A stretch of 6,293 bases of DNA from Methanosphaera sp. SHI613 (GCA_003266145.1 MVJJ01000055.1:1-6293); one strand, 5' to 3'. Positions 1 to 6,194 are shown, numbered from the stretch's first letter. The notes: a model not told the origin generated them from the sequence alone. A program made the numbers and translations.

Positions 1-114
1 ACATCCAACAAATTAGACAACTACTATAGAAATACAGATCCAGAAATAATAAAAAAACGTTACAAAACTAGAAATGGAATATTAAGCTATTTATATTACC
101 AAATGGTTGATTGA
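1..114 (+). CDS. C-terminal end of an unidentified gene (partial)
   Basis: This frame is open from the first base of the window and stops at a TGA at 112-114, leaving 37 residues of a protein that begins outside the window. The fragment is charged and tyrosine-rich (contains YYRNTDPEIIKKRY and GILSYLYYQMVD), which looks more like coding sequence than random AT-rich spacer, but I do not recognise a family. No membrane segment or catalytic motif is visible. It converges with the large - strand gene that ends at 269. A T7 run at 248-254 could end its transcript. The same frame continues past the stop in a protein-like way (see findings), so the gene may have been longer and have decayed. A chance open stretch is also possible at this length. 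Confidence 0.4.
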   Translation, partial: TSNKLDNYYRNTDPEIIKKRYKTRNGILSYLYYQMVD

Positions 115-182
115 ACTGATAAAAAAGAAAAAGATAATTTAAGCCTATAAAACTTTACAGCTTCAAAATATGAAGTTTACTT

Positions 183-236
183 AAAAAAAAGAGAAATCAT
201 ATGACAGTTATCAAAAAATAAATGATTTAAAAAAAA
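183..236 (-). terminator. Two oligo-T tracts behind the fusion gene
   Basis: Read on the - strand, an unbroken T8 lies at 236-229 and another T8 at 190-183, about 33 and 79 bases past the TAA of the glycosyltransferase/polyol-phosphate transferase fusion. Neither has a convincing GC-rich stem. Stemless T tracts are the usual intrinsic termination signal in archaea, so tandem termination here is plausible. Confidence 0.45.
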
Positions 237-247
237 CAATTTCTTAA

Positions 248-254
248 TTTTTTT
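248..254 (+). terminator. Oligo-T tract between convergent genes
   Basis: Seven consecutive T residues on the + strand lie 134 bases past the stop of the left-edge gene fragment and just before the end of the opposing gene. They could act as a stemless archaeal-type terminator for + strand transcripts. The call rests only on the T run and its position between convergent genes. Confidence 0.3.
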
Positions 255-268
255 AATATACAAATTGA

Positions 269-2902
269 TTATTTATCTTCCTTTATCCATTCATAAACAC
301 GTTTACAATTGTTCTTATCTGTGAATTTGAAGAATTTATCAACCCTTGAAATGTATTTATCCACCATTTTACATTCATTATCAATATTATTCTGAATTTC
401 ATCAACCAGTTCATCTTCACTTTTTATAACCGGTCCAAAGCCATGAGCATCATATTTAAAGTATCCTTCCTTGTAGTGGTAGTCATCATCTTTCTGATAG
501 TATATCACTGGTTTTTTTAGGTACGCAAAGTCAAAGTACACTGATGAGTAATCGGTTATTAAAATGGATGCATCATTGAATAATTTCTGATAGGACTCCT
601 GTTTTGATAATTTTATATACTCGGGTATTTCCAGTAGTTCAACATACTGATTTAATTCAGGGTGTGGCTTAAATACTAATTGGTACCCCGTAGATTGAAT
701 TAGTTTATGCAATTTTCCATTGTTTAGAAAGCTTTTGATTGTTTGATAGTATTGTGATTGAATGAATTTTTCCTCATTACTTAATTCCAACCTCCATGTT
801 GGTGCAAAGAGTACCTGTTTTTTTGAATTTGATGTTAGCTTATCAAATCTGCAAAAACCGAGCGTTTGTATTACATGACTATCAAAGTTATATCCTTTTT
901 GTAAGAATGATTCCCTTTCCATATCAGATACACATGCAATGAGTGATAGGTTCTTATCATATTTTTTTATGAACTCTGATACGTCATCCTTTGTTACCCC
1001 ATGTTGCAGGAAGTATCTATATGAAGTTATTAGCCCACTATATAATGAAGGTGTGAAATAATGAAATGGATTTATGAAGTTTTCATTTACGTATGATGAG
1101 ATTACTTTTTCTGCAAACAAATATAATATCTCATGTTTAAATGATCCAAATGCCACAACATTTCCATTAATCGTTTTCATATCGTTATAACTAGGACTAT
1201 CCTTATCGACAATGAAATATTTCTTTACACCATCATCAATGTCACATGAATATTCAAATAATGCCTTTGCATTATCATCAGCAAAATCGGGTCTATCCGA
1301 GTATAGCCATATTCGTTTATTTTTCATGAACAGGTATAATACCAAATATATTAGATGTGTGAAGATTGCAAAACGGTAATGTGGCTCTTTATCATAGTTT
1401 ATTCGTTTGAGATTACTTAATTCATATCGTAACATGGACTTGAATGAATAAGGCAGTAAATGAAATTTACCTTCCTTAAAGAGTATTATCTTTGAATCCT
1501 TTACAAAATAGGCGCTTGATGTAGATAAGCCACAACTTTCCCTGAAACTTATATGAGGTATTGAGTTAAATTGAGTCTGCCCATCATCATATTCAATTTT
1601 AAAATATAACTTATCATTTACCGATGAAGAAATTTGCGTATCGAAGTTGTAGTTGTACTTCCAATTTATTCCTAAATGTTTTAATGTTTGACGTTTATGA
1701 TTGTTGTACTCCACATACTTGGTGTCATATTCCTCAACATTTCCATTGGACTGTTTAATAACTTTCACATTAATGTTTTCATTTTTAAACAGGGATTCTA
1801 TATTTCCACTAAAATTCAGATGTCCATTTCTATATTCAATTATATCCAACCATAATACTATTTTAGAGAAATCTTCCAAAACATGGCCCCTTGATTTAAC
1901 AAGTAATGAATTTTCAGATGGTATCAAATCAATACTTCGATTATTCTTAAGATAAATAAAAAAAGGCAGTACCTGTTCTTCAATATATTTATTACCAACA
2001 ATACATTTAATATCAATGTAAGACAATACCTGATTCAATGTAGTCCAAAATTCATTAACATCTTCTTCATTATCAAATATGTCAAGTTCATTTACATCCA
2101 GTAACCATTGAATATCATATGCAAATAAATATTGAATAAATTCCGGAACATGTCCTTCTTTTTGAATGGAAAAATTGGCAAGTTCAATATAGAAATTTTT
2201 TAAACGTTCAGTAAAGTACCTTTTATTCTCCTTCGCTAAATCAACAGTACTAGAACCAGCCAATCTTTGTCTATAGAAATATTCGGCATCCTTTACAATA
2301 CCATACTTCTTTTTATCTAGAAATATTTTATTGATAATCAATGCATCTTCTAAATTTACCAGTTTTGTACTGAATTCATAGTCTTTTATAGCATCATATT
2401 TAATGAATGCTGATGAGGAGGACAATTGAGGGTTATTTGGCTCATCCTCTAATGATAATACCCGAGTAGTATCAAATTTATCATTCAATCTATGTGGAAG
2501 GTTAACTCTTTCAAATAATGTCATGGGTATTGCTACAACATCAACTTCATCAAAATGTTCTTCAAAGAAGTTGTACACTACTTCCAAGGTATTTTTTGAT
2601 ATGTAATCATCACTATCCAAGAAGTTCACATATTTACCTTTTGCATATTTTAATCCATTGTTACGAGCTACTGATTGTCCTTGATTTGATTGTGAGATTA
2701 CAGAAATATTTTCAGGATACTTTCTCTGATAATCTTTTACTAAGTTTAATGAATTATCATTACTTCCATCATCAACAAGAATTAACTGCACATTATCTTC
2801 AAAAGTTAATGTTTGATTTATTATTGAGTCAATACATTCACATAAATAGTCTCCAACATTATATATTGCTATAATTATGGAAAATTTATATTGAAAATTC
2901 AT
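269..2902 (-). CDS. Bifunctional GT2 glycosyltransferase / TagF-like polyol-phosphate transferase
   Basis: This 877-residue protein fuses two transferases. Residues about 5-220 are a GT2 (GT-A) domain: FSIIIAIYN at the start, the nucleotide-binding VDDGS at 43-47, the metal-binding DSDD at 96-99, and a conserved ED pair at 185-186 in the catalytic-base position. Residues about 340-490 are a hydrophilic, beta-looking linker that I cannot name. Residues about 500-870 match the CDP-glycerol glycerophosphotransferase (TagF/TagB, GT-B) family: QHG at 633-635, FAPTWR at 699-704, FKPHPE at 744-749 and LITDYSSVYFDF at 781-792. A hydrophobic stretch at 511-526 may seat this half on the membrane. There is no signal peptide, so it should act in the cytoplasm. 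From the families, the likely reaction is sugar transfer plus glycerol- or ribitol-phosphate transfer onto a surface glycan; the exact donor cannot be read from sequence. It is intact and divergent from the + strand GT2 gene. The start is supported by AGGTG eight bases upstream. Confidence 0.93.
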   Translation of the reverse strand: MNFQYKFSIIIAIYNVGDYLCECIDSIINQTLTFEDNVQLILVDDGSNDNSLNLVKDYQRKYPENISVISQSNQGQSVARNNGLKYAKGKYVNFLDSDDYISKNTLEVVYNFFEEHFDEVDVVAIPMTLFERVNLPHRLNDKFDTTRVLSLEDEPNNPQLSSSSAFIKYDAIKDYEFSTKLVNLEDALIINKIFLDKKKYGIVKDAEYFYRQRLAGSSTVDLAKENKRYFTERLKNFYIELANFSIQKEGHVPEFIQYLFAYDIQWLLDVNELDIFDNEEDVNEFWTTLNQVLSYIDIKCIVGNKYIEEQVLPFFIYLKNNRSIDLIPSENSLLVKSRGHVLEDFSKIVLWLDIIEYRNGHLNFSGNIESLFKNENINVKVIKQSNGNVEEYDTKYVEYNNHKRQTLKHLGINWKYNYNFDTQISSSVNDKLYFKIEYDDGQTQFNSIPHISFRESCGLSTSSAYFVKDSKIILFKEGKFHLLPYSFKSMLRYELSNLKRINYDKEPHYRFAIFTHLIYLVLYLFMKNKRIWLYSDRPDFADDNAKALFEYSCDIDDGVKKYFIVDKDSPSYNDMKTINGNVVAFGSFKHEILYLFAEKVISSYVNENFINPFHYFTPSLYSGLITSYRYFLQHGVTKDDVSEFIKKYDKNLSLIACVSDMERESFLQKGYNFDSHVIQTLGFCRFDKLTSNSKKQVLFAPTWRLELSNEEKFIQSQYYQTIKSFLNNGKLHKLIQSTGYQLVFKPHPELNQYVELLEIPEYIKLSKQESYQKLFNDASILITDYSSVYFDFAYLKKPVIYYQKDDDYHYKEGYFKYDAHGFGPVIKSEDELVDEIQNNIDNECKMVDKYISRVDKFFKFTDKNNCKRVYEWIKEDK

Positions 2903-2910
2903 TCATTATA

Positions 2911-2915
2911 CACCT
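2911..2915 (-). promoter_or_regulatory. Ribosome-binding site deciding the fusion gene's start
   Basis: On the - strand AGGTG sits 8 bases before the ATG at 2902-2900. It complements the CACCT found near the 3' end of 16S rRNA in methanogens and most bacteria. A second ATG at 2906-2904, four bases upstream and out of frame, would give only six codons (MNEFSI, then TAA). The spacing favours the ATG at 2902. This is the only clear Shine-Dalgarno site among the large genes of the window. Confidence 0.6.
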
Positions 2916-3012
2916 AATTATTATTAACACTAATTAATTATCTATTTTTTCAAAGATATTAAATTTTAAGTTTTACAAAAATAATAATAGAAAAAAATAG
3001 AACAGTGTCAAC
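2916..3012. promoter_or_regulatory. Divergent promoter region
   Basis: This spacer lies between two divergently transcribed glycosyltransferase genes and must hold both promoters if each is transcribed from here. The best TATA-like candidate is the AT-only box ATTAAATTTT at 2958-2967. Read forward, it would place a start about 25 bases downstream and give a leader of roughly 25 bases for the gene at 3013. Read in reverse, TTTAATAT over 2963-2956 would place a start near 2930 and keep the AGGTG site in the leader. The region is so AT-rich that other boxes are possible. No clear operator palindrome is visible. Confidence 0.4.
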
Positions 3013-4059
3013 ATGAGTGAATTTAAGATATCGATAATTATCCCTGTTTACAATAAGGAAAGATTCCTGGATAAATGTTTACAATCAATACTTGCCCAAT
3101 CCTTCAATGATTATGAGGTAATATGTGTGGATGATGGATCAACCGACCTCTCATTAAGTATATTGAATGAATATGCTAAAGATAATTCTAATTTCAAAGT
3201 GTTTAGCAAAGAAAATGAAGGTCCTGGTTCTGCCAGAAATTATGGATTAAAGAAAGCAACTGGAGAATACATATTATTCTTGGACGCTGATGATTGGATT
3301 GAAAGTGATACATTAGATAAACTTTATACCACTGCAAAAAACAATGATTCCGATTTGGTATTGTTTAATGCAACGGAACATTATAAGAATAATACAACAA
3401 AAGACAGGATATACCACGTACATTTTGATGAAAATATTGATTTGGAAAGATATTCCTTTGATTATAACAATAACATTAATCTCGTTATGAACGGATATCA
3501 TATAGTTTGTACCAAACTACATAGATTGGATTTTATTAAAGAACATGAACTGGAATTTTCAGATAAAAGTGAATTTGAAGATGTGCTGTTTCATATTAAA
3601 AGCATGATTTATGCCAAACATATCTCTTATAATCCTGATAAATTCTACCAATACAATCGGACTAACGAAGACTCAAGACAGAACAACTCAATAAGAACAG
3701 ATAAGAGTTTTGTACTTTTCGACATTTTCGAGGAAGTTTATGATTTTTTAACTGAGGAAAACTTATTCCAAAAACTAGAGATAAACTATTATAAATTTGT
3801 TATAAACGAATCATTGAATATTTACAATAACATTAAAGAGGAATATAAGGAAGAATTATTCTACAAAACAAAGGATAAATTCAAATCAATGAACTTGGAT
3901 GAGAACACCCTTTATAGATTACCCGTTAATCAGCAAGCATTTTATTCAAGTATCATCTCATCCAATAATTATACTGAAATGCAAAACAAGGTCTTATTTG
4001 AAAAAACGAAACGAAAATCCAAATTGTTTCTATTAAAAATTAAAAATAGATTATTTTAA
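3013..4059 (+). CDS. GT2 family glycosyltransferase
   Basis: This intact 348-residue protein is a typical inverting GT-A glycosyltransferase of family 2. KISIIIPVYNKE starts at residue 5; VDDGSTD (39-45) binds the nucleotide; NEGPGSARNYGL (68-79) is the conserved turn before the metal site; DADD (91-94) is the DxD metal-binding motif; and FED (188-190), followed by VLFHIK, carries the probable catalytic base. The arginine-containing YQYNR (212-216) and NSI (225-227) match the end of the family's core. The last 120 residues are helical and variable, ending in a lysine/arginine-rich hydrophobic tail that may bind the membrane surface. There is no signal peptide or transmembrane span. The likely role is adding one sugar to a surface polysaccharide from a nucleotide-sugar donor; neither sugar nor acceptor can be inferred. 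The ATG at 3013 lacks a clear Shine-Dalgarno site, but the conserved strand begins at residue 5, so no shorter start fits. It may be co-expressed with the next + strand gene. Confidence 0.95.
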   Translation: MSEFKISIIIPVYNKERFLDKCLQSILAQSFNDYEVICVDDGSTDLSLSILNEYAKDNSNFKVFSKENEGPGSARNYGLKKATGEYILFLDADDWIESDTLDKLYTTAKNNDSDLVLFNATEHYKNNTTKDRIYHVHFDENIDLERYSFDYNNNINLVMNGYHIVCTKLHRLDFIKEHELEFSDKSEFEDVLFHIKSMIYAKHISYNPDKFYQYNRTNEDSRQNNSIRTDKSFVLFDIFEEVYDFLTEENLFQKLEINYYKFVINESLNIYNNIKEEYKEELFYKTKDKFKSMNLDENTLYRLPVNQQAFYSSIISSNNYTEMQNKVLFEKTKRKSKLFLLKIKNRLF

Positions 4060-4209
4060 AGTTATTTCTTAAATATAAATTTTTATTTACACGAAAGTAG
4101 ATTAAATTTAGTTTAATTAAATTGATTTGATTTGCAAATAATAAGATAACTATTAATTATTAGTTAAACAAAAATAATATCTAAGAAAGATTACATTTAA
4201 AGCTGAATA
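4060..4209 (+). promoter_or_regulatory. AT-rich spacer between the two + strand transferases
   Basis: This 150-base gap is too long for a tight operon. Near its left end a short T-rich run (4080-4088, TTTTTATTT) could weakly terminate the upstream gene. TATA-like sequence is present, for example AATAATATCTAAG around 4171-4183, about 25-35 bases before the next ATG and compatible with a leaderless or short-leader transcript. A small inverted repeat has 6-bp arms TAACTA and TAGTTA (4147-4166). None of these stands out from the AT background, so whether the third gene has its own promoter is undecided. Confidence 0.3.
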
Positions 4210-5685
4210 ATGTTGGAATATAAAATGTCTTCAAATGAAAAAAAACCAAAAATGGGGCTTAAAAAGAAAATATCCGATGTCAGATATTATCTTTATACAA
4301 ATAGAGAATATCGTAAAATACTTAAGGATATTATCTTTGAAAAAATGGATATGGAGACATTTAAACGAGATACCATCATAACAATTGAAGATGATCCAAA
4401 ATTAAATCTTGATTTATCTGACGATTATCTCGAAGAAGCAATATTGCCAAAAAACTTCCAACACAATACAACTCATCTTCCATCAGGATTAAAGAAATTA
4501 TCCTTCGAAAATAACCTATATAAAGAGATTATAATTGATTTATTTACTAATAAAACATATTTTGACGCTTATAAAAAGATTACTGAATTAGAACTATTTG
4601 ACACAGTTTACTATGAAAAAGAGTATGAGTATAATTTAAGTGTTCCTGCTATCTTCCACTATATGTATCGTGGACATGAGGAAGGTAAAAATCCAAGTTC
4701 TTATTTTGATGGAAACTTTTATGAGGAATATAATCCAAACTGTAAAAAATCAAAACTTAACCCATTAGTTTACTTTGTACTTGTAGGTATGGAGGAAGGT
4801 CTGATAAAAATTAATAAGAAATTTTACCAACCGAAATCCATTAACAGGTTAAAGCTTAAAGAAAACATTAAAACATACGATAAATGGGGATTAAATAGGA
4901 AAAATCGTGACAAAAAGATTATCATCTCACTAACATCTTATCCATTGAGGATGAATGAAATAGCATATACAATATACTCCCTCTTGAATCAAAATCTGAA
5001 GGCGGACAAGGTAATATTATGGCTTGCTAAAGAGGAATTTCCTAACTTAGAGCAGGACATTCCGGAAATGGTATTGAAACTTAAAAAAAATGGACTAGAG
5101 ATACAATGGTATCATAATATTTATTCATATAAAAAATTAATACCAACACTCAAAAAGTATCCGAACGATTTGATTGTTACTGTAGACGATGATATATACT
5201 ATCCACAAGACTGGCTTGAAAAACTCTACAAAACACACTTATCTAACCCTGATGACATAATTATCCATAGAGCTCGTCGCATGATAATGAAAAACAAGAA
5301 AGAATTTACTGATTATACAACGTGGAAACTTATAAAAGACGAAAGCGAAGCATCATATCTTAACTTCATGACAGGTGCGGGAGGTATACTATATCCACCA
5401 CACAAACTATATCAGGATGTGTTTAATGAAGAAAGATTCTTGGATATATGCAGATACGGTGATGACATATGGTTTTGGGCTATGGCAATACTCAAACATA
5501 CCAAGTTTAAAGTTGTGGATGATTGTTTCTATGACTTGATCTATGTTAATCCTGCCCGTGAGGTAAACCTTATCCATGAACAGACACTATGGTTAAATAA
5601 TCGAAAAGGCAGTAATGACAGTCAATTAAAATCAATGCTAAAATTTTATCCGGAAATTCTTGAAATAATTAATGAAGAAAATTAG
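4210..5685 (+). CDS. Repeat-bearing GT-A-type glycosyltransferase
   Basis: This intact 491-residue protein has two parts. A lysine-rich N-terminus (about 1-55) leads to two degenerate tandem repeats: FDTVYY...FHYMYRGHEEGKNP (130-162) and FDGNFY...NPLVYFVLVGMEEG (166-197). Such repeats, usually PLxHYxxxGxxEGRxP, are known next to glycosyltransferase domains of surface-polysaccharide enzymes; their function is unclear. The catalytic domain (about 235-460) starts with IIISLTSYPLR (237-247) and has the acidic metal-site cluster VDDDI (325-329), TGAGGILYPP (388-397) and a probable catalytic YGDDIWFWA (416-424). This pattern matches a GT2-like family distinct from the classic VDDGS enzymes. There is no membrane span, so it should be cytoplasmic, adding a sugar to a surface glycan. 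Start choice is uncertain: ATG at 4210 or the in-frame ATG at 4225 (residue 6), neither with a strong ribosome site. The substrate is unknown. Confidence 0.9.
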   Translation: MLEYKMSSNEKKPKMGLKKKISDVRYYLYTNREYRKILKDIIFEKMDMETFKRDTIITIEDDPKLNLDLSDDYLEEAILPKNFQHNTTHLPSGLKKLSFENNLYKEIIIDLFTNKTYFDAYKKITELELFDTVYYEKEYEYNLSVPAIFHYMYRGHEEGKNPSSYFDGNFYEEYNPNCKKSKLNPLVYFVLVGMEEGLIKINKKFYQPKSINRLKLKENIKTYDKWGLNRKNRDKKIIISLTSYPLRMNEIAYTIYSLLNQNLKADKVILWLAKEEFPNLEQDIPEMVLKLKKNGLEIQWYHNIYSYKKLIPTLKKYPNDLIVTVDDDIYYPQDWLEKLYKTHLSNPDDIIIHRARRMIMKNKKEFTDYTTWKLIKDESEASYLNFMTGAGGILYPPHKLYQDVFNEERFLDICRYGDDIWFWAMAILKHTKFKVVDDCFYDLIYVNPAREVNLIHEQTLWLNNRKGSNDSQLKSMLKFYPEILEIINEEN

Positions 5686-5698
5686 CCATCAACCCCTA

Positions 5699-5707
5699 TT
5701 TTTTTTT
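5699..5707 (+). terminator. T9 terminator after the repeat-bearing transferase
   Basis: Nine consecutive T residues lie 13 bases past the TAG stop at 5683-5685, preceded by a short C-rich stretch (CAACCCCTA). There is no stem-loop before the run, which fits the stemless T-tract terminators of archaea better than a bacterial rho-independent site. It marks the probable end of the + strand glycosyltransferase unit. Confidence 0.6.
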
Positions 5708-5738
5708 AAAACTAAATAATTATCAACTAAAAGGGATA

Positions 5739-5924
5739 ATGAAGAAAAAAATTAGATTGATAGTAAGTATTGCTAATTATAATCAACATAAAAGCATATA
5801 ATTATATAGATTAACTAACAAATTACTTTATGAGGAAGATTATTATAATATTGTTATTATTAATTCAAATATATATTGCTATTTACACATTCTATATTAT
5901 AGTGCTTCCTCAACTTTAAAATAA
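5739..5924 (+). pseudogene. Possible decayed glycosyltransferase start
   Basis: From an ATG at 5739, preceded by AAAAGGGA, one frame reads 20 codons (beginning MKKKIRLIVSIANYNQHKSI), meets a TAA at 5799-5801, then stays open for 40 more codons to the TAA at 5922-5924. The layout resembles the first 60 residues of a GT2 domain. A hydrophobic strand ends in an N-Y-N motif, like IIPVYN in the gene at 3013. About 20 residues later comes LLYEEDYYNIVIINSN, where the family has a 'sLLxQxYxNxEIIIVDDGS' type segment. The acidic DD pair is missing and nothing after it is recognisable. It may be a remnant of a fourth transferase cut off by later insertion, or a chance resemblance in AT-rich DNA. Confidence 0.25.
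5831..5912. repeat. Imperfect long inverted repeat
   Basis: The 8-base arm TGAGGAAG (5831-5838) is repeated as its reverse complement CTTCCTCA (5905-5912). Inside these, TATAATAT (5844-5851) and ATATTATA (5894-5901) form a second pair, offset by two bases. The transcript could fold into an interrupted stem of about 16 pairs around a loop of roughly 40 bases. The outer arms are the only GC-containing words nearby, which makes pure chance less likely, but no family is recognised. Confidence 0.35.
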
Positions 5925-6042
5925 TAATAACGGTTAAATATTATAATAACATTTATTCGGCTTTGTAGAAAACCTATATTGAAACGAAAAAATGTCACCA
6001 AAACTCTTTTTTTAAATAATTAAAATTGTAAAATACGGAAAG

Positions 6043-6088
6043 TATACACTTGAAATTTATATGTTACACTTGCAGCAAGTGTAAACAT
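6043..6088. promoter_or_regulatory. Palindrome with an extra half-site (possible operator)
   Basis: The arms TTACACTTGC (6064-6073) and GCAAGTGTAA (6075-6084) are exact reverse complements around a single A. Allowing one extra A on the right, the pairing extends through ATG (6061-6063) and CAT (6086-6088). A further copy of the half-site, TATACACTTG (6043-6052), lies with its ACACTTG exactly 20 bases upstream of the one in the left arm. This geometry fits a dimeric DNA-binding protein or a transposase-binding site. It lies 85 to 108 bases before the ORF at 6169. As RNA it would also make a stable hairpin, although a loop of one base requires opening the innermost pairs. Confidence 0.5.
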
Positions 6089-6139
6089 GATTTTATAGAA
6101 TAATTATCGTTATAGTAATAATACGGTAAAGAATAAGTG

Positions 6140-6147
6140 TTTATAGT
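6140..6147 (+). promoter_or_regulatory. TATA-like box of the right-edge ORF
   Basis: TTTATAGT is centred about 26 bases before the ATG at 6169, the archaeal distance between TATA box and transcription start. If used, it would give a leaderless or nearly leaderless transcript, which agrees with the absence of a Shine-Dalgarno site before that ATG. The purine-rich element expected just upstream is not clear. Confidence 0.35.
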
Positions 6148-6151
6148 AAAA

Positions 6152-6194
6152 ATAGAATAGATATTATTATGAAAACTGAAAATATCTATTCTAT
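6152..6194. repeat. 14-bp inverted repeat flanking a start codon
   Basis: The arms ATAGAATAGATATT (6152-6165) and AATATCTATTCTAT (6181-6194) are perfect reverse complements separated by 15 bases. The loop contains the ATG (6169-6171) of the ORF running off the right edge, and the right arm lies within its codons 5-9. A transcript entering from upstream would fold this 14-bp stem around the start codon. A transcript starting near 6169 would lack the left arm. This is a classic arrangement for limiting transposase synthesis from outside promoters. Confidence 0.6.

Larger units (their letters stand above)
5959..6168 (+). mobile_element. Possible left end of an insertion sequence
   Basis: The base at which GGCTTTGTAGAAAACC begins (5959) marks a break from the almost pure A/T sequence before it. 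It lies about 210 bases upstream of an ORF that resembles a transposase N-terminus. Terminal inverted repeats of insertion sequences often begin with two or three G or C residues in this way. The opposite end and the target-site duplication lie outside the window, so the boundary is a guess. Confidence 0.22.

Noticed and set aside
112..225. TGA read as tryptophan or selenocysteine
   Set aside because: The three intact genes end in TAA or TAG and encode tryptophan with TGG, and the same left-edge frame also contains a TAA. Decay or chance explains the TGAs without an altered code.
1701..1955. 84-codon open frame on the + strand
   Set aside because: It lies wholly inside the linker region of the - strand fusion gene, reads as low-complexity serine/leucine/phenylalanine sequence, and has no ribosome site or recognisable motif. 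It is an antisense shadow.
2518..2874. 118-codon open frame on the + strand
   Set aside because: It is antisense to the GT2 domain of the fusion gene, whose codons are clearly constrained (VDDGS, DSDD). The product is histidine/leucine-rich with no family features.
3313..3501. 62-codon open frame on the - strand
   Set aside because: It is antisense to the stand-alone GT2 gene. The isoleucine-rich product is what reverse reading of AT-rich coding DNA gives.
4147..4166. Inverted repeat TAACTA/TAGTTA as an operator
   Set aside because: Six-base arms made almost only of A and T are expected by chance in a 150-base spacer of this composition.
5686..6168. CRISPR array, tRNA or other structured RNA gene in the long spacer
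   Set aside because: There is no regularly spaced direct repeat of CRISPR length, no cloverleaf with a T-arm GTTC-type motif, and no GC-rich island such as structured RNAs show in AT-rich genomes.
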